In this document: one piece after another, positions 43,199 to 53,270 of the stretch | Layout: each line of letters opens with the position of its first letter | Position numbering within the stretch: position 1 is the first letter of the stretch | DNA from: Adiantum capillus-veneris | Taxonomy: Eukaryota > Streptophyta > Polypodiopsida > Polypodiales > Pteridaceae | NCBI GenBank assembly: GCA_014529385.2 | Contig: CM043954.1 | Span: forward strand, 4,653,306-4,717,305 | Direction: 5' to 3' | Length of the DNA stretch: 64,000 nucleotides | Translations under genes and position numbers: made by a program | The notes under the pieces: model-generated | Database searches by the model: none | Seen by the model: only the letters and a program-made list of their open reading frames with translations | What the model was told of the DNA's origin: nothing

Positions 43199-43345
43199 GG
43201 CTAAACCAGGCCTGGGATTACAGTACAGAGAGATGGCTGGGATTCTCTTTGAAGCTAGGATTAAAACAAATCAGCCTCTTCTTACTCTTAGTCTCTTGGT
43301 TTTAGTCTCCGAATCTGTTCCTGAGTTACAATCTCTTCACTTGTA
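43199..43345 (+). pseudogene. Element 3 coiled-coil ORF, end after LARD-B
   Basis: The frame that stops at 37,645 resumes directly after the second GTTAC with AKPGLGLQYREMAGILFEAR and runs to a stop near 43,342. This fixes the original ORF end and confirms LARD-B as a later insertion. Confidence 0.65.
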
Positions 43346-43769
43346 ATTCTACTCTATAAACATTACTACAATAGGCAATTATGCCTCAGTCTGTCACACC
43401 TTGTACTCGTTCTTCATAAACTCTAAATCTGAATCTGAAACACTTTTCTAGTCATTCAATTTGTTTCTCGTCCCAGTAGAGTATTTCAGTCCAATTAACT
43501 GTTTCAATTCAGTTTCCATCTTCTATTCTAGTTTCACTAACTGAACTGACGACTTACCAGCAGCTATAAGTTCTAACACTAGAATCAACTATCTAAAGAG
43601 ATCAGCTCCAATTCCAATGCTACATTAGAGTAAGCAAATGTACAAATTTCTTTTAAATGACCCATGTTTTTGTCTTATCCATCTAGTTCTCTTTTTAAAA
43701 AATAATGCCCTTCTGTGTATATATTTCTGTAAGTTTCAAGAACTTTAAATACCCTTCTATTGAACTCAC
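43346..43769 (+). other. Element 3 3' region with segment shared with 61.1 kb
   Basis: Non-coding. The stretch 43,612-43,690 (CTACATTAGAGTAAG to GTTTTTGTCTTAT) matches 61,112-61,190 just after the chromovirus fragment, suggesting a common retroelement 3' end. Confidence 0.45.
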
Positions 43770-45390
43770 GTTGATGGGGGCTTTTCACAAGCCAAGCTCC
43801 CATACCCCTCTTCTCTCGTCCCCACCCCATGAAAACCCACTCTTAGGGAGGGTGTGATAAAAGGCATTGGAAAAAGTAAGAAAAAAATAAAGTATGATTA
43901 TGTAAATATATAAGAAAGGTAAAATAGGCCACCTCATGCCTGCGGGGTAGCCCATCCCCACCTTGCCTCCTTTTTTCTTCATTGTTGCCCCGTCGTGTGT
44001 CCCTTTTCCTCTCCTCCACTCAAAAGGACAACCCCCTCTCTCTTCCCCTTGCCATTTCTCCTTTCTCTCTCCCCTCAAGCTACCCCACCTCTCACCAATA
44101 ATGCATTATAACTCACCAATAATGCACCCTAACTCACATGCAACTTATCCTATCTTCCAAAATAGTATACCCCAACCCCTCTTTCTCTCTCCTATCATAT
44201 CCCATGACCCAAATACCCCCCTCTCTCTCTAAAGGGCGCCATGTCTCTTGTCTTGTAGCTAAATAACCTCCCCCACACTCACACACACTTAGTTTCACTG
44301 AAAAAGGTGCCCACAGACCCATCCCCACCTGGTGGTTACCTGATTTTTCTTGTGTTCACACACATCTGCACACAGATTCACCTCTGAACACACTCCCCTC
44401 TCTCCCCTCTTGTAATTACTTTATTCTCCATGTCACCTCTCACTTTTTTTCATTAACCCATCTCTCTCTCTTAGTCTCTCTCTCATGAGACTGCTGTTTT
44501 GGCACATATACACACAACCAGACAAGTGGGGCCCACAGTCACATGGCCTATGTAGATAATGATTTCTTCATTTCTAAATTCTAGAATTCCTCCCCCCTCC
44601 TCCCCTATATAAAGAGGGGTCACCATCACACTAAATACACACACACCATCACCAAAGAGTACACTATGCACTGTGTGTGCCTAGTGCACACACACACACC
44701 CACACCATCACCATCACCGCAATCACCATGCTCGTCTTGAGCATGACCTCTACACCCTTGGGCTATGGAAGATGAAGGGAAACTAAATGAAGGATGGTGG
44801 CCATAACCCTCGTGCGAGTCTTCCCCATCAACTCCCACCTATCCGCCATGTGCTCTACCACGCTCTCCCTTCTCATTCCCCTACCCTATGCTCCCCATTT
44901 CATCGCCTTATTCTCTAAATAAAGCTTGAGTTTTTGTGAGTATGTTTTCTTGCAATGTTTTGCCCATGTGAGGTGTGAGGAATCGCCACCTAGTCTTGTG
45001 TTTGGAGTGAGCTTGTGTATGTGTGAAGGGTGTGCGGATTCGCCATCCTTTTGTGGTGCCTAAGTACTAAGCCGCTATACCCCCTCCCTCACTCTCTCTC
45101 TCTCTCTCACTTGATCTCATTCCCTTTCCTCTTCATCATTACTCCCAAGCATCCATCTCTCTTGGATGAAAACTTTGTTATGATGGTGTGTTGTTTGCGT
45201 CCTAGCCGCTGAAGCTAGGTGGTGCCCCCTGTTTGCTTTACCATGACAGGCTCGAGGCGCTCCATTCGGTCCCCGGTGTTTTAGAGGCCGTCGGGGTTCG
45301 GGGTTCGCTTTGCTCCCATCAACGTGATAGGTTACATTTTTACTAGGTGACCTTCCCGGGGCTAGGGGGATGCTTAGGGGGTATAATCTC
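43770..45390 (+). repeat. Probable gypsy LTR (truncated or solo)
   Basis: A TATATAAAG box at 44,606 lies in a GC-rich context. AAATAAAGC near 44,916 could be a poly-A signal. A U5-like block at 45,198-45,235 (GCGTCCTAG, then CTAGGTGGTGCCCC) matches that at 3,470 and in the element 4 LTRs. Ends and TSD were not found. The short frames within are Pro/Ser-rich artefacts. Confidence 0.45.
44606..44614 (+). promoter_or_regulatory. TATA box of LTR-like segment
   Basis: TATATAAAG preceded by C-rich sequence. Confidence 0.5.
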
Positions 45391-47402
45391 CCACACACAC
45401 ATACACACTCTCATTATTCAATGTGCAGAGTGCAAGAGCTCCCTCTCCTTCTCTAAGCAAGTAGAGGTTGAGAGCCAACACCAACGCTCTTGGCTATGGA
45501 GTGCAAATCCAAACAAGAGCCATGCTTCAATGCTTAAACTTGCCATCTTCTCCATCTTCATTACTATGCTATTATGTATGTTAGTAGCAAGAAGAGTTAT
45601 GATAAGTGAGGAGCTAATTCTTTCTCCTATGAAATGTTTCTTCTTCCTCTTCCCTACCCTCATTCCCTGCTAGCTCTCTCCACCTTCGAAGGTGTTTGAG
45701 GTCTTGGGACTAAGGCTTGGGATAGTTAAAGCTTTCTTCAAAGTTTATGTTATTCTTGTGATGCACGAAGCTTTCCATCTTCATTGCATCACCTAGGTCA
45801 CAAGGAACACAAAGATTGTATTGTAACAAGTCTCTCTTGATGGGAGAAATCATAATACAAATGCCTATTGGAGAGGGGACCGGCTCCACATAAATCCGGT
45901 CCTCAACAGTTGTCATGTTCTCTAAATTCTACCTCCTCTAAAAGTATTGTTCATGCCAACTTAACTAATTGCTATGATTATGTTGCTACCTTCAATTATG
46001 TTCACTCGCTATGCTCACAAAGTAATTTCTCAAAAGTACTCTCATTAGTTTCCTCTACTCTCAAGTTAAAGAGGCCAATTCCATTACATTTTGATTTGAT
46101 AAATCCAAGGCAAAAGACGTGCAAGCCCAAGGCAGGAGCAAACCTCAATAGACGACAAATAGACAAATGACGGGAGCCAACTCCGGAAACTCTCTACTAT
46201 TTTTGAAGGTTTTTAACCTAAATTTCTTTCAACTTTGTCTGTGCTCTCGCCTTTGGGTTGACTTGGAATTCAAAGGTGACTCTCAAAAGTCGCAGACCTA
46301 GGTTTTTTTGGGTGCTTAAAGGAAAATTAGAATTTTTGAGATAAATCTAAAAAATTTGTAAGAGAGGTTACACAAAATTGAGTCGAGGCATAGTGCGTTC
46401 TCCTAAAAACTTGAAAAACTTACGTAAAAGAAATTTCAAGGGCAACTTTATCATATTTAAAGGCTTTTAAACTCAATTTCTTTATACTTTGTATGTTTCT
46501 TAGAAACAAATTTCAAAACCTATAGGTGGGATTTCACTATAGTGAGGATTTTTAGAGAATTCGGCTATACCGTGTCCTTTTCCAAAAAATTTAGAGACAA
46601 TTTTACTTTATTTGAAGATTTTTGCACTAAATTTCTTTGCACTTTGTAGCTTCTCTAAACTTTAATTTTGGTTCTTTAACCTTTGTAGTTTCTTGGAACT
46701 TTGGAGGTATTGCCACCTTCAATTTAAAATTGTAGGTTGTTAATATTTCATGGCTCTTTTGGAGCATGAGGATGTTGTATTTTTTACGCTCACTTTGGTA
46801 AGTGCATGTTGGTAAAAACAAAATTTTAAAAGAATTAGAGATAAATCTCAAAATTTGTAGGTGGGATTATGCTTACCTATGTCTTTTCTCCAATTGTTGT
46901 GGGTGTTTTAACCTTCAAATTAAACTTCAAGAGTATGTGTATGGATGGGAGAGAGAGAGAGAGAGACCCTTTTATTCATTTTCTTGGCACCCAATACACT
47001 CTCTTTCTTTCTTTTCCTGAGTCCCCCCCCCCCCCCCCCCCCTTTTCCAAGCCCTTTCCTTATGTCATGTGGTAGGGGCCTCCAAGGTACATTCGATATA
47101 GTCGAGAAAATTTGTAGGTGGGATTAAAATAAACCCAAGTTTTTCTTTAGCACTCGGGCACACAAATAGATATTTAATTGTTATTATTCAATAGTCATGG
47201 TTGCTATTATAATCAACTTGCATGGTGTGTTGGATCAATGCAAAAATTGGTTTGTTGAATCACTGCTGGGTCGTTCTCCTTACCATAGATGCATTAAAGA
47301 TCCTTTGAAAATTGAGTGAAGTACTTCAAATTCTAAGCAATTTCATCCTTTTTCAATGAACTACAATAGTCAAAATGGTAGGCTTGACAACCTGTTGTCA
47401 AC

Positions 47403-47404
<2 letters not shown>
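45391..47404. other. No gene seen; diverged repeats and poly-C
   Basis: Three diverged copies of a block ending CTAAATTTCTTT-CACTTTGT lie near 46,186-46,240, 46,439-46,500 and 46,590-46,650. A run of about 20 C lies at 47,023-47,042 and a short GA array near 46,950. The frame 45,868-46,170 (100 codons) has no recognisable motif. Confidence 0.45.
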
Positions 47405-47471
<67 letters not shown>

Positions 47472-47528
47472 CTGCCACAATGTGTGTGTGTGTGTGTTTG
47501 TGTGTGTGTGTATGTTTGTGTGTGTTTA

Positions 47529-47626
<98 letters not shown>

Positions 47627-47634
47627 CTACCACA
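47405..47634. repeat. Duplicated compound (TG)n(AG)n microsatellite
   Basis: TG then AG runs (47,405-47,469), a short unique CTCTGCCACAATG spacer, then TG-rich and longer AG runs (47,481-47,624) ending CTCTACCACAGT. CTCT-CCACA closes each half, so the whole module was duplicated and expanded. Confidence 0.95.
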
Positions 47635-48129
47635 GTAGCAAGTAGATAGAGAAAGAGAAAGAGTGAGGTGTCACCGGGATCGGGACCAAGAACTTGATCA
47701 AGATAGCTTCTAATGATCAAGTATAGGTACGGTAAGAAAAGTGATGGCACCGCCAAGGGTTAGCACTAGTAACTTGGTTGTGATGTGGAGGCAAACAGGG
47801 GACAACTTACGAGCAGTGCCCCCGCTGGTGGGAAGTTCTTGGTAGTAGAAGATGGGTGCTCAAGGCAATATGTGTGCATGGGTTTGCTTGAGTCACTAAG
47901 TGTTGGGGTTGGTGGATTTAGATTGTCCCAATTCTGAAAATTTTGCAGAATCATGCTCTCTAAGCCTAACTTAGGGCTCTCATTATTGTCATCAAAATTG
48001 AACCAAATTTAACATGCATGTTTATCATGGCCTTTTGATCCTTTTTGTATCTCTCATTTGTCAATCTGAGCTAGTTTGATTTTTTTTTTTAACCCTTTTA
48101 TAAAAAATCAAAAGAAAATTACAAATCCA
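47635..48129. other. No gene seen
   Basis: Short frames only; no motif recognised. Confidence 0.45.
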
Positions 48130-48640
48130 ATTAAAAATAGGGAAAATTACCAAAATATCCCTTTAATTTGTGGAAATTCTCAAAATACCCCTCAAATTTT
48201 AGAAATTCCTAAAATACCCTCGTATCTATTTTGGTTGGATTCTTCAAGATTTTTAAATCTTTATTTCTTTTTGAGAATTGAGATCCATTTTTTTGTGCTT
48301 AGCATGTAATTTTTCACAAGTTACCTCACAAAAAGGGCAATTATGTTCAAAAATAATGAAGCAATTCGTCTCCAGAGCCTACATAACCAACTCAAATTCT
48401 AGTTTTAGCATCTTGTATTGATAGACAATCAGTCTTCTTATGGAAAGCTATAATTTTTTTAATCTTTGGAGAAATTTAATCTCAAAACTGGGGGTAATTT
48501 GGGAATTTTGGAAAATTTGAAGGGCATTTTGGGAATTTATGACAAAATATCGAGGGTAATTTGGTAATTTTTAAAATTTGATGGGTATTTTGGGAATTTC
48601 CACAAATTAGAGGGGTATTTTGGTAATTTTCCCTAAAAAT
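48130..48640. repeat. Foldback repeat with ~90-bp inverted arms
   Basis: The left arm 48,130-48,222 is the inverse of 48,551-48,640. Each begins with AGGGAAAATTACCAAAATA on its own strand and repeats AAATACCC-type phrases. The loop is about 330 bp. No transposase coding. A MITE-like or Mutator-like foldback is possible; no TSD was established. Confidence 0.75.
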
Positions 48641-48925
48641 AAACATCCAAATAAAAAAATACCAAAACATACTTAAGTATTATACTTGGCCATATTTTTT
48701 TGGATTGTTCAATTTTGATCACTTTTTTGGCCCACAAGAACACACAAAAAGAGTGAAAATTGTGAAAGTTTTTACTCTTTTGATGATATTTACACTATGT
48801 ATACATAGTAATGGGTTTACCATATTACATTTTTTCCATTCCCTTTACTTAGGACATTTTTAGTGGACTTGTGGAGAAAAGCACATGTCCGCACACAAAC
48901 ACTTCAAACATTGCCCTTTTTCTAG
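48641..48925. other. Flank of element 4, no feature
   Basis: AT-rich; no gene or repeat recognised. Confidence 0.4.
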
Positions 48926-50864
48926 CGACGCGGTCCGGCGCGGGTAACAAGAAAGGTGACCTTTAAACACCCATCAAGGCTCCCATGCTGCTCAATTGGG
49001 GCTGGGGCAACCACAATCAAGAAACAACAACAACAAACACACAATCAAACAAGTGAAGGGCCACCACCTAGTTATAGAGCGAACTCGGATGCAAAAGAGG
49101 AGAATCCTTGAGCAATACAAGCAAAAATGAAGGTATACTATCACTAATATCAATGCTACAAATACACACACCAAACACTGAGAGAGAGAGAGAGAGAGAG
49201 GGTTTTGTGCAAGAATTAAGCTTCAATTTAAATGATTGAAGCGGGTGAATAAACAGCTTGGAGAAGAGTCAAGAGACACGATTAAGTTCGATGGTGTTGC
49301 AATCTACACATTATCTTAGGGTTATGGGAGCCCTCTCACCATACAACCCTCTTATAATGTTTTCCCAAGAAACAAAACAAACACAAAAGCTCTTGAGTCA
49401 CATACAAGCAAATACTACAAGAGAATCTCAAATGAAAACGCGTCACCTTAAACCAAACGCAATGGGGTTTCCAAGCGTGAATTGGAGAGACTCAAGAGAG
49501 TTTTGAACCATGGTTGCACCCACTTATTGATTGAATTGATACGCAAGAGTATGTACAACTTTGATTGGAAGTTATGACTCACTCACTCCCTTGCAATGCT
49601 ACAACTAGCTCAAAGAAGCTTTCCTATACACCACAAGTAATGGTGCATACAGAGCTCACACTCTCTTCTACAACTAAGATGGCAAAGGGTATGCTCAAAT
49701 TAGTGAGCAATAGTGTAGAGATCATGCAATTTACAATGGGAAAAGGGCCATTTTTAAGGTGATGAGAGCCCTTATTAGGATTATTTCCTGATCCACATTT
49801 ACATAGAAAACCATGTTTATGAAATTTTCTTATGTCCTTATGAGAGTGAGGCTCTCTTGTCTCTTGAGTCACATGGATGGATGTTGTCTCAAGAGGAGAA
49901 AATTATTGATGTGAAATAGAGAAGATTCTAGAGAGGTGAGTGATTTTTTTTATGAGGCTGCCTACTCCAAGGTAGATAGTAGAGGGTGCAATTGACAAGA
50001 ACGGTTAGTCATTTGCGTTAGTAGTTTGTAGTTAGTAGGATGGGGTGAAATTGCATGGCATATGCACTCAAGGTGCATTACATGATTTATACAATGATAA
50101 AAAGTCATAGAAGAATGAGATTATACACAATTTGATAGAAAGCACAAGATGGAAAGGGAATTTTCCACCTATCTCCTCTAGTGAGTGAAGCAGTTGTAAA
50201 ACTCTGTTGGTGTAGTTCTTGTGACCATGGAAAAGTTGAATTTTCCATGATTAAACTCCTCCTTTTGCAGAGCTTAATCTTGGTTATTTTTTGTTTTTTT
50301 ATCTTTTTATGAAAGTATGAAGAGGTTATGGTAATATGAATTTGATTTTAGAGAGAGAAATTGATCTATATGTGTGTAGAGATGATAATTTTTTGAGCTA
50401 TGGAGTAAGGGAGAGATGGAAATGTGAAGAAGATGAAAGAAGCCATGAAAGTTGTAGGTTTAATTGAGGGATGGAGAGGAATGAGTGTGTGTGTGTGTGT
50501 AGAAGTGGGAAAGGAGGTGAGAGAAGACTATGGGTTATTTTGTGAGAAAAGTGGACAGACTGTGGTCCACTCAAAAAATCCTATCTCATCAGTGGTAGCT
50601 CCAAAAATCATGAAAACATTGAGGTGATTATTGAGTTTGTGGGCTACATTTTCTTTGTTGACCAAGTTTTCAAGATAGGTGCCAAAAATCTCATCAAAAA
50701 GCCTATTTTGTATGCCTTCAAAAGTCTTTTAGTGACCCCCTCCTTTGTTGAATTTGCAGAATGCATCCAAGAGTGAGCCCCTCCTTTGTCATATCATGAT
50801 ATAAATCATCCAAGTTACCTTTACACATGAATGGAGGAGGATTATTGGTGAATAAAGAAATACA
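48926..50864 (-). repeat. Element 4 3' LTR
   Basis: About 1.94 kb, collinear with the right LTR with many substitutions and small indels. It ends AAATACA on + and contains a GA microsatellite at 49,181-49,200. Short frames inside are not genes. Confidence 0.88.
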
Positions 50865-50880
50865 GTTTCCTTTTGACAGA
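50865..50880 (-). other. Element 4 polypurine tract
   Basis: On - GTCAAAAGGAAAC directly precedes the LTR start TGTATTTC. Confidence 0.7.
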
Positions 50881-51340
50881 TCTTTGGTAGAAGGCGACCC
50901 AAATAAGGCTTTAGCCGATACCCATTTACCTCCTAGAGTTCTCTTTCCCATTCAAATCCATAAGTTGATAGTAACTTGAATTGAAATCCTTCTTGACTTT
51001 GTATGGCCCCTGCCATCTAGTTTCAAACTTGGCATCAAAATGATTATCAAGTCAATTGTCATACCTTAGTAGAAGATCTCCTTCCTTGATGCCTTTGTCC
51101 TTCAATTTCTTGTCGAGCTTTTCTTTTGCTTGTATAGATTTCCTCTTGTAGCACTCCTAAGCTGCTTCTCATTTCAACTCAAGCTCCAATAATGTAAGAA
51201 GTTGATCCATCCATACCTCTTGATCATCTTGTGCACCTCTTCCATGAAGCCGTATCGTTGGGATGTTGAGCTCGATAGGTTGCAAAGCCTCTTGACCATA
51301 CACCAAGTGAAATGGCGTGAACTCTGTTTCCTCCCTATAT
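50881..51340 (-). pseudogene. pol: Element 4 integrase C-terminus
   Basis: On -: TPFHLVYGQEALQPIELNIP (end of the core), a helical Lys/Glu region, then RWQGPYKVKKDF with YYQLMDLNG, a GPY/F-type module of Tat-like elements. Stops and slips occur. The region ends at the polypurine tract. Confidence 0.75.
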
Positions 51341-51922
51341 GTGGTTCAATATGCCCACAAGGCACCATCCCAAGAAGTCATCCCACAACTTTGTCTTGTT
51401 TTGCACCATCTTTCTAATGATGCCTGCAAGGACACCAGTAGCCTTCTCCACCAAACCATTTGACTCTGGGTAGTAGGGTGTGCTATGACGATGTAGAATG
51501 TGAAGCTCTTCACAAACTTCTGTGAGTAAACCCTTCTTGAATCCTGGACCATTATCAAAAACAATCTCCAAAGGTGTGCCAACTCTACAACAAATATTAG
51601 TGTAGACAAACATACTCACGATTTTCCCATTTACCCTTGCCATACTTTGAGCCTCTACCCACGTAGTCATGTAATCTACAACCACTAGAATGTAGAGTTT
51701 ACCATTTTTTGTTCTAGGAAGAGGACACATAGCATCAATGCCCCAGTTTTCAAAGGGTCCATTTGCAAGCACTATTTGGTTCGGACCATGCACCAACCTT
51801 CTATTTCCATTTACCTGACAGTTGTGATAACTTTTACACCAATGTTGGACAGACCTGGCCAAACATACCCCGCAAGAAAAATCTTCTTCACAATTAACTA
51901 TGGGGAAAAATGACCACCACAT
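51335..51922 (-). CDS. pol: Element 4 integrase core
   Basis: A 195-codon frame on -. GPFENWGIDAMCPL holds the first Asp, FDNGPGFKKG the second, and YPESNGLVEKATG the Glu, so the catalytic triad looks present. It is preceded, in another frame, by the H2C2 module. The open frame's first 40 residues are a shifted translation of that region. Confidence 0.82.
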   Translation of the reverse strand: MWWSFFPIVNCEEDFSCGVCLARSVQHWCKSYHNCQVNGNRRLVHGPNQIVLANGPFENWGIDAMCPLPRTKNGKLYILVVVDYMTTWVEAQSMARVNGKIVSMFVYTNICCRVGTPLEIVFDNGPGFKKGLLTEVCEELHILHRHSTPYYPESNGLVEKATGVLAGIIRKMVQNKTKLWDDFLGWCLVGILNHI

Positions 51923-52269
51923 GCCTCTTCATGAAAACCTTTTAGAATGGCTAGAATTTCCTTGATAGTTGGTACTCTTTTGCAGACTTGATCCTTCCCT
52001 CTTTGATAGAGGGAGCCTTCTAGGAAGAGATAGACACTTGCCTTCTTAATGAGTCTCCTCTTTTGAGCTTTTGTGAAATATTGTGGAAACGCGCCCTCCA
52101 AAATGTAGCCAATAATGGGAGCCAATGACTCCAATACCTGGTATCTTGGTTGCTTGGCAGCTGCTGCTGCCATCACGATGACCTGCACTTCTTTCTCAGC
52201 ACATGTAACTAGTAGGAATATGATATAGTTGCACTTATTCAAACTGATTAAACAACCTTCGAATGGCAT
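51898..52269 (-). pseudogene. pol: Element 4 H2C2 zinc module
   Basis: From about residue 70 of a 123-codon frame: KKASVYLFLEGSLYQRGKDQ, then FHEEACGGHFSP, the His half of an H2C2 module. The Cys half lies after a slip. An Ala-rich linker precedes it. Confidence 0.7.
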
Positions 52270-52492
52270 GAAATTTTATCCTTAGTATTTCATTCTTGCA
52301 TGCCCAAATTCCTAAAATCTGCTTCACAATGAGAAGTGCATCCCCCTTTACCATGAGATATTGTATACCTTGGCCAATGCACATCTTTAAACCATGAAGT
52401 AGTGTGTCATATTCTGCTTCATTGTTTCTTGTTGAGCCTGGTAAATTGACCTTCTCTTTCATGACCACCTCTCCACTTGGGTTGTGCAACAC
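52235..52492 (-). CDS. pol: Element 4 archaeal-type RNase H
   Basis: An 85-codon frame: LPGSTRNNEAEYDTLLHGLK, YLMVKGDALLIVKQILGIWACK. NNEAEY, GDALL and WACKNE follow the plant aRNH domain added to Tat-type elements, in addition to the RT-linked RNase H. The N-terminal strand with the first Asp is not visible in this frame. Confidence 0.82.
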   Translation of the reverse strand: MLHNPSGEVVMKEKVNLPGSTRNNEAEYDTLLHGLKMCIGQGIQYLMVKGDALLIVKQILGIWACKNEILRIKFHAIRRLFNQFE

Positions 52493-52576
52493 TAGCCCCC
52501 CCCCTGGTTTTCCTGCAACAAGGAGGCATGAGTGTTGGTAGCTCTGACAAAATAAATTTCATGTTACAAAAGTACT

Positions 52577-53255
52577 TCAGTACTCCTCAAGCTCATTAGA
52601 CCATGCAAATTTGACTTGTTGTGTCAACTTTTCCAAAGGATGAAGCAACTCCGAAGCTAAGTGAATGAAGCGTGACATATACTTCACCTTTTGAATGAAT
52701 GAGAGGACCTCTTTGAGATTCTTGGGTGATGGGAGCTCAATAAGAGCCTTTTGCCTTTGAAGGATCCACCTCAATGAATTTATAGGAAACTTTGTGACCG
52801 AGCAAGATCACTACATCCTCACCTATGTGACATTTGTTGCGATTGAGCTAACCTCCCATGTCATAAAGTTTTTTTAAACCTTCTTCTACCTTTTGTAGGT
52901 GCAATGATTTTGAGCTATAAATGCAAAAATCATCAATAAAAACCCTAATGTACTTTCAAAAGAATGCTTGAAACACCATGTTCATGAAGTTTTGGAAAGT
53001 TGCAGGAGCATTTGTCAGGCCAAATGGCATGACTCTGAAAGCATAACAACCCCAAGGAGTGATGAAAGTAGTTTTCATTTGATCCTCCAATGTGATACCT
53101 ATTTGAAAGTAACCTGAGTAGCCATCACACATAGTGTACTTCTCGTGACCAGCTACCTCTTTTAATATCTCATTCTGAAAAGGGAGGGTAAAGTGATCTC
53201 TTTTTGTTGCCTCATTTAGTGTACGGTAAGCGGTTCTTCTTGAGAGTGACAACAA
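52577..53255 (-). pseudogene. pol: Element 4 reverse transcriptase and connection
   Basis: Open pieces are 52,956-53,255 and 52,577-52,774. Motifs: RTLNEATKRDHFTLPF, KYTMCDGYSGYFQIGI, RVMPFGLTNAPATFQNFMN, then FIDDFCIYSS (the catalytic DD, near 52,930-52,950). The thumb follows, and the connection ends VLSFIQKVKYMSRFIHLASE. Stops at about 52,953 and 52,865 and a slip near 52,770 inactivate it. Confidence 0.85.
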
Positions 53256-53270
53256 TGGGAGAGACCCACT

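Noticed and set aside
47403-47645. Cys-Val rich frame over the TG/AG compound array
   Set aside because: Pure repeat translation, present in two overlapping frames.
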